Assembly (NCBI GenBank): GCA_019359375.1
Contig: JAHHHL010000042.1
Location: 1 to 59,288 of the forward strand
DNA length: 59,288 bases
Direction of reading: 5' to 3'
Origin: Lyngbya sp. HA4199-MV5
Lineage (GTDB): Bacteria; Cyanobacteriota; Cyanobacteriia; Leptolyngbyales; Leptolyngbyaceae
The notes under the pieces are model-generated. The model did not search any database. It was not told the origin of the DNA and saw only the letters and a program-made list of their open reading frames with translations. This document shows, piece after piece, positions 27,478 to 38,039 of this stretch. The translations under genes were made by a program, and so were the position numbers. Positions within the stretch are counted from its first letter, which is position 1. Each line of letters starts with the position of its first letter.

Positions 27478-30400
27478 TCATCCCACTTTGAACGTGCCGA
27501 CGGATTCCTGTAGCTCGTGGGCGACTTCAACGGTTTGGCGGAGGGCGCTGGACACCTTTTGAGAGGAGTCGAAGGTGCGCTCAGAAACTTGCACCACGTC
27601 TCGCATGAGGGCGGCGATCGCGTCTGAGGTTTGGGTTTGGGATACCGTGGCGTTGAAGATGGACTGTACCAGGGTATCGATTTGGCGAGAGACTTCCAGC
27701 AATTGTCCCAGGCTTTGTTTGGCATCGCCGACTAATCGGGTGCCTTCGACAACCTGCGTGGTGCCGAGCGACATGGCTTCCACCACTTCGCTGGTTTCCC
27801 GCTGAATGTTGTCTACAATCTGCTCAATTTCCTGGGTGGCGATCGCCGATCGAGCCGCCAGTTCACCCACCTCTTCTGCGACAACGGCAAAGCCCTGACC
27901 CTGTTCGCCAGCCCGTGCCGCTTCGATGCCTGCGTTGATTGCCAGCAGGTTGGTTTGCAGGGCAATCTGGTTAATGAGCGAGACGACTTTGGAAATTTGT
28001 TGCGAAGATTCACCCAATCGTTTCACCTTCTTCGCCGTTTCGCCGATCGTGTCTCGTAGCGCCAGAATGTTTTGCACCGTCAGATCCATTGCATCTTCCC
28101 CGGCTTCAGCGGTCGAGGCTGCCGATCGAGTAACCGCCGCTGCCTGGCGCGCACTGGTTGCCACGGTTTGAATGGAATTCGCCATCTGTTCGACGGAATC
28201 GAGGGTACGAGTGGTTTCTGCCGCCTGTTTGGAAGCATCTTCAGCCAACTGTTGAATGGCGTGTTCGTTTTGACCGAGTGAGGCGTTGACCTCCAGTGCT
28301 GAGGTTTTCACCTGAGTGACAATCTGCCGCAAGCTTTCCACGATCGAGTTAAAGAAGTCTGCAACGGTACCGATTTCGCCTACTGTCACCTCGGCACGCA
28401 CGGTTAGATCCCCGCTGGCAGCGCCTTCAATGTCACCCAGCAGTTGCAACAACTGCATCTGAAGGGCTTCGGTTTGCAGCCGCCTTTCTTCAGATAGGGT
28501 TTCGGCACTCACTTGCGCCTGCTCTTTCTCTTCAAACACTCTGGCTTGCTCGATCGCAAACCCAAGCTGAATCGCCACTTGTTTGAAGAAGTTGATGTCG
28601 CCCTCCTGCCACTGACGGGGTTCAGTGCATTGATGGGCAACCAACAGACCCAACAGCGTGCCTTCAACCAGAATCGGCGCAACCAGATTTGCCTTGACCT
28701 GGAAGGGTGCAAGTTGGTCGAGGTGGCAGTTAGTCAACCCCGCTGTGTGGATGTTTGCCGTTGCCTGCACGCGCCCCTGGCGATACTTCTCAACATAGCC
28801 CTGGGCAAAGCACGGGTCAGCAATCTGAGCACCGAGGGCGAGTGGAAACCCGGGCGCGACCGATTCAGCCGTGACGGTACCCTGCCAGTTTTCGTCAAAT
28901 AAGTAGATGAGGGTGCGATCGGCTCCCAGGGCATCACGAGACCCCTTGAGGGTGGCAGCGTAAATCTGCTGCGGGTCAAGCGTTTCGCGCATCCGAGCGG
29001 TGATTTCGCTGAGCTGACGATCGAGCCTCCCTTCTTCTTCCCGTTGTTGCAATAGCTTCGCTTGCTCGATCGCAAAGCTAAGCTGAATGGCAACCTGCTG
29101 GAAGAAGTTGATTTCGCCCTCCTGCCAGTGGCGCGGTTCGCTGCATTGATGGGCAATCAACAGACCGAGTAGGGAGTCTTCCACTAGAATGGGCACCACC
29201 AGATTTGCCTTGACCTGGAAGGGTTCAAGCTGTCCGAGGTGACAGTCGGTTAGCCCTGCTTCGTAGATATTTGCCGTTGCCTGGACGCGTCCTCTGCGAT
29301 ACTTCTCAACGTAGCTCTGAGCAAAGCAGGGGTCAGCAATCTGAGCGCCGAGGGCGACTGGGAATCCGGGCGCGACCGATTCAGCCGTGACCGTACCCTG
29401 CCAGTTTTCATCAAATAAGTAAATGAGGGTGCGATCGACTCCCAGGGCATCACGCGTCCCTTTGAGGGTGGCGGTGTAAATCTGCTGTGGGTCGAGCGTT
29501 TCGCGCATCCGAGCCGTAATCTCGTTGAGTTGACGCGCTTGTTTTGCCGCAATTTCTTGCCGCTTGAGCAAATCTGACTGATCCAGGGCATAACCAATTT
29601 GAGCCGCTAGCTGGCTAAAGAAGTCAACATCAGAGGGCTGCCAGTTGCGAGGGGCTGAGCATTGGTGGGCGCAGACTAACCCCATCAGTTCGCCATTCAC
29701 CTTGATGGGCGCGACCACGTTCGCTTTCACCTGAAGGCGCTGTAGAATTTCGCAGTGGCAATGGCTCAAATTACCTTGCGAAATATCGGTGACGTGCCAG
29801 ACGCGCCCACTCTTGTAGCGTTCGATCGCCCCCTCTACCAGCGGATCATAAATAGTTTGCCCCAGGGCACGCATCCAGTTCCCGCCGACCGATTCAGCCG
29901 TAATGATACCGCTCTTGTAGTCACTGTTGAAGCGGTAGATGAGGACGCGATCGACCCCCAGAAACTCTCGAATTTCATCCACGCCCGTTTGCACAATGTC
30001 GTCAAAGTTGAGCGTCTGGCGGATTTTGACCACCACAGTACTCAGCAGTTCCGACTGTCGTGCTTGCAGGTCGCGGTGTCGGGCTTCGGCTGCCAGTGCG
30101 GTTTCAGAACGAACAATGCTATCTGCCATCGCGTTAAAGGCAATGGTCAGTTGCCCCACTTCATCTAACGAGGAGACTTGCGCCCGACGGGTGCGATCGC
30201 CATCGGCAAACGCCTGGGTGGTTTGTTCCAGGTTTTCCAGTGGACGCAGCACCAGTCGTCGAAAGGCGGCTGTCCACAGAGCAACGACCAGCAGCGTCAA
30301 CACCAGCACGATCGCTTCTTGTCGTAAGCTGCTGGCAATCAGCCCATTCAGCCCGTCTTCCAGGGTGCCTCTCACTAGAATCGCGGTTGGCTTATCACTA

Positions 30401-31524
30401 AACGTGGGTATTGCCCCCTCTGGCGTTTCCACAATCTGGTTGGGTACTGCCTTTGCCGCAATCGTGTAGGTGTGGCTACCAATGTCTAGCCGCTGCGTGA
30501 CGGCACCCCCTTTGGCGGCAGCAGCTTGTACCAGCACATCGGTCGCAGGGAGCGTTAGTGGAGCGGGCTTGTTCGCATCCGGCTTCACCTTGTTGATTGC
30601 AGTCGCCAGCGTAAATGAGCCATCCGGTTGACGGGCATACACCGCGCTATAGCCGCCACCAAACGCTTTAATGGCTTCTTCAACGATCGCGGGCTTGGCA
30701 TTGACGAGATCGCCAAACACCAGTGCCCCAATCACCGCGCCAGTATCAGGGTCTTTAACGGGTGTCACCACATACCGCACCAGAGCATCCTGCTTCTCTA
30801 AGCCAGTCGGTAAAGACGGGGCTTCTTTCGTCAGCTCAGCCCACGGCACGATCGTGCTGGCTTTAAGCTGAGCAGGCGTTTTCAGCACTTTGCTCACTAA
30901 ACCATTAGGGTCAAACGTTTCGCCCCGGCGATCAGCATTTGCATTCGCTACAATCCGCAGATCTTTATCCACCAGCGTGGCGTACTCTATCTTGCGGGCT
31001 TTGAGCTCGTTTTGCAAAGTTTGCCGCACCTGGGCTACCAGATCAGCATTGAGTTTGCTGCCTTGTGATTGTGCCCGTGCCGCGCTAATCAACGCTGGAT
31101 TGTCTGCCTGCCCCCGTGAGCCAAAGCCCATTCCATTAATTTTGATGTTGTAGCTCGTTTCTGTCGCGGATACTTCTGACTTTGCCTGCTCTAGAAGCTG
31201 TGTCCGCAAACTGCTGGTGAGCACGACGATCGACCCCAGACCCAACCCCAAAATGGGCACCAGCTCACACACAATCAATGCCAGTGCCTGCTTGCGACCG
31301 ATCGGCAAGTTGCAGAACAGTTGAATCAAGAAGGGGCGACGTTTGACCAGTGGGGGCGTTGGCAGATAATCAGCTTCCAGGTCATCGGGCTGACGCGAGG
31401 GCGCTGATGACATGCCGCGATCAGGCAGCGTCTCGCTTCGAGCATCGCTATGCAGGTGATCAGTGCTGTGTGGGTGCGAGTTTCGCTCCGTTAAATGGTC
31501 TGCTGCATTGATTCGATTAACCAT
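27478..31524 (-). CDS. pixJ: PixJ-like photoreceptor/methyl-accepting protein with three GAF domains, 1348 aa
   Basis: Transmembrane helices at about 81-103 and 403-423 flank a periplasmic sensor region of roughly 300 residues. A HAMP domain (424-476) follows, then three GAF domains and a C-terminal MCP signalling domain (hairpin tip near [20 protein letters not shown], 1185-1204). GAF1 (about 490-655) has the canonical bilin cysteine Cys 589 in SHCHCEIL but DPLV where a second cysteine could lie. GAF2 (about 665-825) and GAF3 (about 838-998) each have both the canonical Cys (761 and 933) and a DXCF motif, DPCF (Cys 733 and 905), as in blue/green cyanobacteriochromes. GAF2 and GAF3 are nearly identical, pointing to recent duplication. 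In Synechocystis PixJ steers positive phototaxis. Gene order supports the name. Confidence 0.92.
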   Translation of the reverse strand: MVNRINAADHLTERNSHPHSTDHLHSDARSETLPDRGMSSAPSRQPDDLEADYLPTPPLVKRRPFLIQLFCNLPIGRKQALALIVCELVPILGLGLGSIVVLTSSLRTQLLEQAKSEVSATETSYNIKINGMGFGSRGQADNPALISAARAQSQGSKLNADLVAQVRQTLQNELKARKIEYATLVDKDLRIVANANADRRGETFDPNGLVSKVLKTPAQLKASTIVPWAELTKEAPSLPTGLEKQDALVRYVVTPVKDPDTGAVIGALVFGDLVNAKPAIVEEAIKAFGGGYSAVYARQPDGSFTLATAINKVKPDANKPAPLTLPATDVLVQAAAAKGGAVTQRLDIGSHTYTIAAKAVPNQIVETPEGAIPTFSDKPTAILVRGTLEDGLNGLIASSLRQEAIVLVLTLLVVALWTAAFRRLVLRPLENLEQTTQAFADGDRTRRAQVSSLDEVGQLTIAFNAMADSIVRSETALAAEARHRDLQARQSELLSTVVVKIRQTLNFDDIVQTGVDEIREFLGVDRVLIYRFNSDYKSGIITAESVGGNWMRALGQTIYDPLVEGAIERYKSGRVWHVTDISQGNLSHCHCEILQRLQVKANVVAPIKVNGELMGLVCAHQCSAPRNWQPSDVDFFSQLAAQIGYALDQSDLLKRQEIAAKQARQLNEITARMRETLDPQQIYTATLKGTRDALGVDRTLIYLFDENWQGTVTAESVAPGFPVALGAQIADPCFAQSYVEKYRRGRVQATANIYEAGLTDCHLGQLEPFQVKANLVVPILVEDSLLGLLIAHQCSEPRHWQEGEINFFQQVAIQLSFAIEQAKLLQQREEEGRLDRQLSEITARMRETLDPQQIYAATLKGSRDALGADRTLIYLFDENWQGTVTAESVAPGFPLALGAQIADPCFAQGYVEKYRQGRVQATANIHTAGLTNCHLDQLAPFQVKANLVAPILVEGTLLGLLVAHQCTEPRQWQEGDINFFKQVAIQLGFAIEQARVFEEKEQAQVSAETLSEERRLQTEALQMQLLQLLGDIEGAASGDLTVRAEVTVGEIGTVADFFNSIVESLRQIVTQVKTSALEVNASLGQNEHAIQQLAEDASKQAAETTRTLDSVEQMANSIQTVATSARQAAAVTRSAASTAEAGEDAMDLTVQNILALRDTIGETAKKVKRLGESSQQISKVVSLINQIALQTNLLAINAGIEAARAGEQGQGFAVVAEEVGELAARSAIATQEIEQIVDNIQRETSEVVEAMSLGTTQVVEGTRLVGDAKQSLGQLLEVSRQIDTLVQSIFNATVSQTQTSDAIAALMRDVVQVSERTFDSSQKVSSALRQTVEVAHELQESVGTFKVG

Positions 31525-31592
31525 AAGGCAGGCATCTCAAAGTAATAATGTGAGTACGGTCGCAAACGGCTGAGTCATTTTTTTAGCAACAC

Positions 31593-32102
31593 TTACGGTA
31601 GATCAGACGAGTTGTGGAAAACGGGCGATTGCAAGACGCTCGGTGCATCCAGCACAAACCAGATTTCTTGCTCTTGCAGCACGCATCCCCGCAGATAGGT
31701 CAGCACGCTGGATGGCACATGGCTGGGTGGCGGCTGAATTTGGTCAGGTGTCATCCACACCATGCCTTCGACTTGCTGTACCACAACCCCCAGCGACAGG
31801 TTACCCGGACGAATGATGACAAGGGAGTGCTGCTGGGAATTCAAATCGAGCGCTGGAGTGCCCAGCAGCCGCGTTAAATCGACAACCCAAAGCACACGGC
31901 TCCGACGATTCATCAACCCAAGAATGCAAGCCGGCATGTTTGGCATCGGCGTGAGGCGATTTGCCGATAGCACTAACACCTCCTGCACCTGCTTCATGGG
32001 CAGCACGATCGGCGTTTGGGGATCGAGCAAAAACTTAAGGTACGCCTCTCCCAACGCATGGGGTTGGCGATTTTTAGTCACGGTCAATGCAGATACTGTC
32101 AT
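31593..32102 (-). CDS. pixI: CheW-like adaptor (PixI-like), 169 aa
   Basis: CheW domain over the full length: YLKFLLDPQTPIVLPMKQVQ (about 21-40), RRSRVLWVVDLTRLLG (about 67-82), a middle strand LVIIRPGNLSLGVVV and the closing ILQEQEIWFVLDAPSVLQ-like strand. It would couple the PixJ receptor to the PixL kinase. It starts 3 bp beyond the pixH stop and ends 68 bp before pixJ, so it is a central member of the operon. Confidence 0.88.
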   Translation of the reverse strand: MTVSALTVTKNRQPHALGEAYLKFLLDPQTPIVLPMKQVQEVLVLSANRLTPMPNMPACILGLMNRRSRVLWVVDLTRLLGTPALDLNSQQHSLVIIRPGNLSLGVVVQQVEGMVWMTPDQIQPPPSHVPSSVLTYLRGCVLQEQEIWFVLDAPSVLQSPVFHNSSDLP

Positions 32103-32105
32103 GGT

Positions 32106-32483
32106 CTACCCCACGATCGCTTTGACAGATCGAACCAGTTGTTCGCGGGTGAAGGGCTTTGTGATGTAGGCATCAGCGCCCTGTTTCATCCCCCAGAGGC
32201 GATCAATTTCCTGGTTTTTAGAGGTGCAAATGATGATGGGTACTTTTTCAGTGATCGGATGTTTTTTCAGGCTGCGACAGAGTTCAAACCCGCTCATTCC
32301 TGGCATGACAACATCCGTAATGATGACATCAGGTTTTTGCTCGATCGCTTTGTTTAAAGCCTCTTGGGCACTCACAGCATTGATCACGGTATAGCCACTT
32401 TCGCGTAAATAGTGACTCATCAACTCTCGTTCAGACGGCGTATCTTCAACCACTAAGATCGTGATCATCAACGTTAAGCTCAT
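32106..32483 (-). CDS. pixH: CheY-like response regulator (PixH-like), 125 aa
   Basis: A stand-alone receiver: acidic pair in VVEDTPSE, phospho-acceptor Asp in IITDVVMPGMSGFEL, Thr/Ser in IICTSK and Lys in YITKPFTREQL. No output domain. MITILVVED (ATG at 32,468) fits the usual receiver start better than the five-residue longer frame from 32,483. By position it is the PixH of the pathway, a receiver downstream of the PixL kinase. Confidence 0.9.
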   Translation of the reverse strand: MSLTLMITILVVEDTPSERELMSHYLRESGYTVINAVSAQEALNKAIEQKPDVIITDVVMPGMSGFELCRSLKKHPITEKVPIIICTSKNQEIDRLWGMKQGADAYITKPFTREQLVRSVKAIVG

Positions 32484-32511
32484 ACAGTCCCTCTATGTAA
32501 TCTACGAATGG

Positions 32512-32726
32512 GGTAGTTGTTAGTTGTTGGTTGTTAGTTTTTAGTTGTTAGAAAGAGCAGCAGTCAAGAGTCGAAGTCTAGAGAAGGCTAAAGGCTAAAA
32601 ATCTGACTGCTGAGAACTCAAAACTCCCTTCGGCTTGAGCTCAGTCCGAAAGCAAAACTCAAAACTCTCAGACTGACCGCTGACTGCTCTTCAAACCAAC
32701 AACCAACAACTAACAACTAACAACTA
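32512..32726. repeat. Repeats between pixG and pixH
   Basis: Both edges carry TTGTTAG/TTGTTGG-type heptamers in opposite orientation (AGTTGTTGGTTGTTAG and AACCAACAACTAACAACT), so the segment can fold back on itself. Between them lies AT-rich sequence with AAACTCAAAACTC-type units. No gene. Confidence 0.8.
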
Positions 32727-33800
32727 TTAACAGCTAAGATGTTTGAACACAATTTTGAGCAATTCTGATTGCGTAAAGGGCTTTGTGAGGTAACCAGAGG
32801 CACCCACAAGTTTTGCCTTGGCTCGATCGATAAAGCCCGTATTGCCTGTCACCATAATGATGGGAGTGTTTCTAAAGGTGGGATGTCGCCGTAGGAGGGA
32901 ACACAATTCATACCCGTCTAAATTAGGCATTTCCACATCCATCAGCACCAAATCCGGTTTACTACGCACAACTTGCATCAAAGCCCGGACTGGATCGTTC
33001 ACCATGACAATGGCAAAACTTGTATCATCCAAAAAGCTGTTGATCGCCTGTAAAACGGTGGGGCTATCATCAACGCACACGATCGTATATTGGGCTTTAT
33101 GCGATTCTGCTTCAGGAGGCTTAACACCATTGGTAGAAATTGCTTTTGTGGTAGAAGCGAGTGGTTGATCGGTTAAATTATCGGGTGCTACAGGGGGCTG
33201 AGACACCTTTGCTTGAGAGGCAAAATCGGGACGTTTGCTGGGTGTAGGCAGGGATGGTTTAACCGGGCGCTGTTGCCGTAACCGCTCCTGGCAAAATTCA
33301 ACTAGCGGGCGTAAATCTAGCCGATAAAAGATGGGGAACTCGTCAAATTTCTCTTTTTCAACTAATTCATAGCTGCCCTCCTGTACTGATAGAAATGATT
33401 CGATCACTTCCTTCGCTAGCTCTTCAATCAAGCTGGCTACATGCTCAGGCGTTAAATGCTGCTGTTCCACCAACCAACAAAGGGCACGGTAATCTGTGCA
33501 GATTCGCGATCGCATTTCTGGAGCGCTTTCAAATAAGAGGCGTACCTGTACCCGTACGGCGCTCACCAGGCTGGGAGCGTGTCGGCTGATTTGGCGCAAA
33601 TGGCGATCTAATCGCTCAAAGCGATCAACCGAATACGATGCATAAATCAGTTCGCCTTGATCGAGGTAAATTGACCAAAGTGCTGCATTGCTAGACACCC
33701 GCAAACAGCCACTTACCTGGCGACTTTTGGCTTGCGCTAAAAGGCTTAAGGGGTGCAATCGTTGAGAAGGCTTATGGTCAACCATAGACATGGTATTCAT
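32727..33800 (-). CDS. pixG: PatA-type response regulator (PixG-like), 357 aa
   Basis: The N-terminal 170 residues (RLHPLSLLAQAKSRQVSGCL and IYLDQGELIYASYS) form a DUF4388/PATAN domain as in PatA and PixG. A Pro-rich linker leads to a C-terminal receiver domain with VCVDDSP, phospho-Asp in LMDVEMPNLDGYEL, Thr in VTGNTG and Lys in YLTKPFTQSEL. PatA-type regulators work at the motor end of type IV pilus phototaxis. The frame extends to a TTG at 33,833, but ATG 33,800 is the first ATG; neither has a clear ribosome-binding site. First gene of the operon. Confidence 0.88.
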   Translation of the reverse strand: MNTMSMVDHKPSQRLHPLSLLAQAKSRQVSGCLRVSSNAALWSIYLDQGELIYASYSVDRFERLDRHLRQISRHAPSLVSAVRVQVRLLFESAPEMRSRICTDYRALCWLVEQQHLTPEHVASLIEELAKEVIESFLSVQEGSYELVEKEKFDEFPIFYRLDLRPLVEFCQERLRQQRPVKPSLPTPSKRPDFASQAKVSQPPVAPDNLTDQPLASTTKAISTNGVKPPEAESHKAQYTIVCVDDSPTVLQAINSFLDDTSFAIVMVNDPVRALMQVVRSKPDLVLMDVEMPNLDGYELCSLLRRHPTFRNTPIIMVTGNTGFIDRAKAKLVGASGYLTKPFTQSELLKIVFKHLSC

Positions 33801-34034
33801 GATAATCGGCTCTGATGCGTTCAAAAAGGTCAATAGAAGAATAGAATTTCATCGTTAATACAGCACAGCCTGATGCCTAATTTAAGGACGCTCGTTAGTG
33901 TTTAAATTGCTCAAAAAACAAATAGTTTGGAATAGCGTTGTGAATGAATGTCACTAACGTCTCATTTACCACAAAGATCAATCATCAGCTTCTAGCAACC
34001 TAAATAAAGCAGCATAGAGGCACATCGCTTAACG

Positions 34035-34165
34035 CTAGGGCGCGTCATCAATTCAGCTCCAAAACCTTGCGGTATCAGCATTGTCGCGCCCGTCCTAACA
34101 TACAAGCTAGGGGTTGGAACCTCTACCGCAAGTAACGTGTAGTCGTAATTGATGACAGCCCCTAG
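34035..34165 (-). repeat. MITE-like repeat A, copy 2 (131 bp)
   Basis: Inverted relative to copy 1: the left end is CTAGGGCGCGTCATCAATTC and the right end TAATTGATGACAGCCCCTAG. It lies in the 33,801-34,888 gap upstream of pixG. A 98-residue frame (33,992-34,288) exists only because of it. Confidence 0.85.
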
Positions 34166-34707
34166 AGCTTCCAGACCTGTTGCAATAAAGGTAGCAACAA
34201 TCTGGTTACTACCAGAGTGATCACAAGCGGTAGTATGAAACACGGCAATGGTGTACAAACTGATGTTGATGTTGCGCGATCGAATCAATCGATCGTTGTG
34301 ACAACGTTATGAATTCGTTTGAAAGTTAAAGATGAAACCGACAAACATCCAACGAAGGAAAACAGTTTGAGAGGTAAATGCGATCAAGTAGTTGAAGCGG
34401 TAGAAATGCAGCCTCTTAAAACTGGTGATGCTTGATTGAAATCGCTCTGGAGACAGATATTTTTGAGCTAGTACTGAGCATAACTTAAAAAGAGGAGAAA
34501 TGGATGAAGGAATGATGAAGAAGTACCTAAATCAGATTCACTCTTATGAAGCAGAAATAACTTTAAATTACGGTTTAGCCTCAGATGCATAGCTTTTCAG
34601 GTAAAATTTTTACCTTCTAAGAAGTGTTTATTTGAGATGTTTTTGATCGATGAGCTAGCATCTTCTAAGTCTAGTCTTCTTCTCAGTAGATAGTATCAGG
34701 AGGCTGA

Positions 34708-34802
34708 TACAGCAATTTTTAATCAAGTGAAGTACAGATCCATGCAGGGAGTCAAGTAGTCAAGGGAGTAAGGTGTACCTCAGAAAATTGGAAAACGCTG
34801 TG
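34708..34802 (-). repeat. MITE-like repeat B, copy 2 (95 bp)
   Basis: TACAGCAATTTTTAATCAAG at the left and AAAATTGGAAAACGCTGT at the right, the reverse of copy 1. With MITE A copy 2 this is the only recognisable content of the 1.1-kb gap between pixG and bcsA. The remaining roughly 850 bp are AT-rich and show no gene or clear promoter to me. Confidence 0.8.
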
Positions 34803-34888
34803 AGAGCTTTGATGAGTGCATCTCAGTTTTACCGGGTCAAGGTTTGCTTTGATTGGTTTATTGAACATATCTACCAGTCTGCCTTTTG

Positions 34889-37510
34889 TTAATCTAACGA
34901 TCGCAGTAGCTGTTTAATCTTGCTTTGCTGCTGACGATCGAGCGTTGTAGGAAACCGTAACTCTATTACCGTGCGATCGTGCCTTTTAAGAGTGTCTTCT
35001 GCTAGAGGAGGAACTTCTAAACCTGGTAAAATGCCTTCAACAGTTTGCACTTCAGCAACCAGGCTTTGCATAAATGGGCTATCAGAATCCTGTGCAATCA
35101 GTAGCCCAATTTGCGGTTTATGTTGCTGCAAAAGCGTTAGTTTGGGTACATCCCCTTCATGCAGCTCTAAGCAAACATCACGAATGCCAATTTCAGTGAC
35201 GATCGCGGTGTAAGATTGCCCTTCCCAACCATCCCAGTACAACTGCGCGACAGCACGCACTTGCTTGCGAATTTTTACACCCATTTCGGGTTGAAATTCA
35301 CGAAACACGCGTCCAAAGCTGCTCATAATAAACCGCAGCGACGTGAGTGGATTATCAGCGGTCGCTCGCTTTTGCGAATACCACTCTTTGACATCTGAAT
35401 AAATCACGACGCTCAGGTCATCTTGCTGGGTACGGCTCAGGTTGATGAACTGGACGGAGAGGACCGTTTGTAATTTGTCGGTGGCGATCGCACGGATCAC
35501 ATGGGCATCCACCAGCACCCGCGCTCCGTAATCACCAATAAGTTCAATCCGCACAATATCCGGGATGTTGGGCCATACGTCGAGCAAAATCCGTGCGCCT
35601 GTTTCGCTAACATTTGTGGTGGTACCTGTCCACGTTTGGCGATCGCTGTGGATGACGACAGGCAGTTGACGCGGTAGCCGATGTGCTTCCCGCAGTTGGG
35701 GTTGCTCAAACGCAACCAGACACGCTGCCATGACGAGAATCAGATCAAAGACGCACCATAGCGCATTGATGATCACCGCCTGCCCATCTTCGGGGCTGAC
35801 CACAAACCAGAAGGGGACGGCAATCAGCGATGCACCTGTAATTGCGCCCAAAAATACCAGGTAGCGCACGCTTTCTAAATCAAAACTGCGTTTCGTTACC
35901 GTCAGCCCTTTATCTGTGACGTTGAACGTCCCCAATTTGGGATTGACTAGCGCCAACAGGGTGACGATACCTGCCTGAAAGGACAAGGCAAATTCGTAAA
36001 TCTCATTCCAGAACGAAAAGCGGACGTGCTTGTAGGGAATATGATTGGTTTGCATCGACAGCAAAATGTGCGGCAGTGCGTAACACAGCGTCTCGAAGCC
36101 CAACCCCTTCACCGAGTTGATGCCCAGCAGCAGATACAGCACCGGGGCAATGACATACATCAAGCGGGGAAAGCCAAAGAAAAAGTGAGAGGTCGCGCTG
36201 AAATAACAGAGCCGTTGCGCCAACCGGAGCTTGAGCTTGCGGTTAAAGAGGGGATTTTCGAGCCGTAGAATTTGTGCCATGCCCCGCGCCCAGCGCACCT
36301 GTTGCCCCACGTAGGCGGAGAATTTTTCGGGTGCCAGCCCCGCCACCATGATCTTGTCGTAGTAGACCGTTTCGTAGCCGAGAGAGTGAAGCCGCAGGGA
36401 CGTGTGGCAGTCTTCGGTCACAGTTTCGGTGGCAATGCCGCCAATTTCGAGAATGTAGCTCCGGCGAATGACGGCAGCCGACCCACAGAAAAACGCCGCA
36501 TTCCAGAAGTCGTTGCCTTTTTGCAGCACTTTGTAGAACAGTTCGTTGCCCACAGGCACCTGTCCCCCAGTCAGCAGGTTGCGCTCAAAGGGATCAGGGT
36601 TATAGAACCAGTGGGGCGTTTGCACCAGCGCGACTTTGGGGTTTTGAAAAAAGCCGACCGTATGTTGCAGAAAGTGCCGCACCGGGATGTGATCGCAGTC
36701 GAGGATCATGACCAGATCACCCGTGGTTTTCGTCAAGGCGGTGTTGATGTTGCCTGCTTTGGCGTGGTCGTTGTTGTCTCGCGTCAGCATGGTGCAGCCG
36801 AGTTCTTCACACATCTGGCGCAAGTCTTCGCGGCGTTCCTTGTACTTTTCGGCGCGACCATCATCCAGCACATACACCTGCTTTTTGTCAGCGGGATAGT
36901 CTGTAGCCAGCGCTGCGAGGGTCGTTTTGCGCACAATTTCCACATCTTCGTTGTAGGTGGGGATGTAGATATCAACGCTGGGCAGCGCGTCTGGAGGAAT
37001 GGTGGCAAGGTCAATGGGAGTCCGATCGCGCACCTTCAGCGTTTGAAAGTAGGCAAGCATCAGCGTGCCGATCGCGTACAGTTCCGCCACATAGAGCAAC
37101 AGGCAGAAAAATCCATTGAGCCAGTTGTCCAGGTTCATGGTGTATGCCGTGCGGTAGTAGAGATAGCGCACAGTCGTCAGCACACTTAGCGCAATGAGAA
37201 CCAGGTGCAGCTTTTCACTCCGCTCTGTCTCATCCTGCTGCTCCTCCAGCACGACGATGGTGTAGCCGATCGTCACCAAAATCAGACCCAAAATTGCCTG
37301 CTGCCAGGTTGGAGGACGCTCCGTTACCAGCGGCACAAATAACCACACAGACGCACCTGCCAGTAGCAAAAGCTGATAGCGGGTCAGCCATTGCAGCGTG
37401 CGCTCAGACCAATCTGGCAGGCGATCGACGAGCCATGTCGTGAGCCATTTCTGCCATCGAGGGGTAGGGTTGGCTGGTTGGTGATGAACCCGGAGAGGGA
37501 GTTTGAGCAT
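34889..37510 (-). CDS. bcsA: Cellulose synthase catalytic subunit with PilZ domain, 873 aa
   Basis: Inner-membrane processive glycosyltransferase that polymerises UDP-glucose into beta-1,4-glucan and exports it. Helices at about 45-62, 68-90, 102-120 and 132-156 precede the GT2 domain: DDG (216-218), DCD (271-273), the TED catalytic motif (365-367) and QQVRW (403-407). Further helices follow (about 440-465, 508-522, 548-572, 580-602). The PilZ domain has both c-di-GMP motifs, REAHR (607-611) and NVSETG (633-638), so activation by c-di-GMP is likely. The C-terminal 190 residues form an extra PilZ-like region of unknown role. Last gene of the locus, 627 bp beyond bcsB, with a minisatellite in between. 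ATG 37,510. Confidence 0.95.
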   Translation of the reverse strand: MLKLPLRVHHQPANPTPRWQKWLTTWLVDRLPDWSERTLQWLTRYQLLLLAGASVWLFVPLVTERPPTWQQAILGLILVTIGYTIVVLEEQQDETERSEKLHLVLIALSVLTTVRYLYYRTAYTMNLDNWLNGFFCLLLYVAELYAIGTLMLAYFQTLKVRDRTPIDLATIPPDALPSVDIYIPTYNEDVEIVRKTTLAALATDYPADKKQVYVLDDGRAEKYKERREDLRQMCEELGCTMLTRDNNDHAKAGNINTALTKTTGDLVMILDCDHIPVRHFLQHTVGFFQNPKVALVQTPHWFYNPDPFERNLLTGGQVPVGNELFYKVLQKGNDFWNAAFFCGSAAVIRRSYILEIGGIATETVTEDCHTSLRLHSLGYETVYYDKIMVAGLAPEKFSAYVGQQVRWARGMAQILRLENPLFNRKLKLRLAQRLCYFSATSHFFFGFPRLMYVIAPVLYLLLGINSVKGLGFETLCYALPHILLSMQTNHIPYKHVRFSFWNEIYEFALSFQAGIVTLLALVNPKLGTFNVTDKGLTVTKRSFDLESVRYLVFLGAITGASLIAVPFWFVVSPEDGQAVIINALWCVFDLILVMAACLVAFEQPQLREAHRLPRQLPVVIHSDRQTWTGTTTNVSETGARILLDVWPNIPDIVRIELIGDYGARVLVDAHVIRAIATDKLQTVLSVQFINLSRTQQDDLSVVIYSDVKEWYSQKRATADNPLTSLRFIMSSFGRVFREFQPEMGVKIRKQVRAVAQLYWDGWEGQSYTAIVTEIGIRDVCLELHEGDVPKLTLLQQHKPQIGLLIAQDSDSPFMQSLVAEVQTVEGILPGLEVPPLAEDTLKRHDRTVIELRFPTTLDRQQQSKIKQLLRSLD

Positions 37511-37625
37511 GGGGCGGGAGGGGAGGAGTGAGGAGTGAGGAGTGAGGAGGGGGAACAGGGGACAGGGGACAGGGGACAGGGGGAAGTTTTGAGTTTTGAG
37601 TTTTGAGTTTTGAGTGTTGGAATAC
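37511..37625. repeat. Heptanucleotide repeats upstream of bcsA
   Basis: Units of GAGGAGT, GGGGACA (three or more) and GAGTTTT (four) directly precede the bcsA start codon on its upstream side. No usual ribosome-binding site for bcsA can be separated from them. Confidence 0.88.
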
Positions 37626-37659
37626 TGGGGTCTGAGTTGCGAGAGGGGAGCTTAGAAGT

Positions 37660-38035
37660 CGGGATGACGAGCTTTTAGCATGGGGGGACGAGCTTAGAGG
37701 TTAAAGTGTCGAGCTTGGAGGTTGAAGAGTCGAGCTTGGAGGTCAGAGCATTAGCTTTGGAACTTGGAAGGTGGAGCCTGGAACTCCGAGCGTGAAGGTT
37801 TGAAGTCGGAGTGTCGAGCTTGGAGGTCGGAGCATTAGCTTTGGAACTCGAAAGGTGGAGCCTGGAACGCGAAGGGTCGAGCTTGGAACTCGGAGCGTGG
37901 AGGTTTGAAGTCGGAGTGTCGAGCTTGGAAGTTGAAGTGTCGAACTTGGAGATCGGAGCATTAGCTTTGGAACTCGAAAGGTCGAGCTTGGAACTCGGAA
38001 GATGGAGCTTGAAACTCGAAAGGTCGAGGTCAGTA
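37660..38035. repeat. 21-bp minisatellite 2 with higher-order structure
   Basis: About 17 imperfect 21-bp units of the type GTCGAGCTTGGAACTCGGAA. The marker GCATTAGCTTTGGAAC occurs at 37,748, 37,832 and 37,958; the spacings of 84 and 126 bp are exact multiples of 21, so blocks of units were duplicated. On the minus strand it reads as a seven-residue SSKLDTS-type repeat. It lies between bcsB and bcsA. Confidence 0.88.
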
Positions 38036-38039
38036 GTCA

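Noticed and set aside
33992-34288. 98-residue minus-strand frame
   Set aside because: Covers MITE A copy 2; the translated phrase AELMTR recurs in the other copy, so it comes from the repeat.
36272-37189. 305-residue reading frame on the plus strand
   Set aside because: Lies entirely antisense to the conserved catalytic part of bcsA; a shadow frame.
23541-38035. Minisatellites considered as CRISPR arrays
   Set aside because: Units are contiguous with no unique spacers, 21-bp period and no cas genes.
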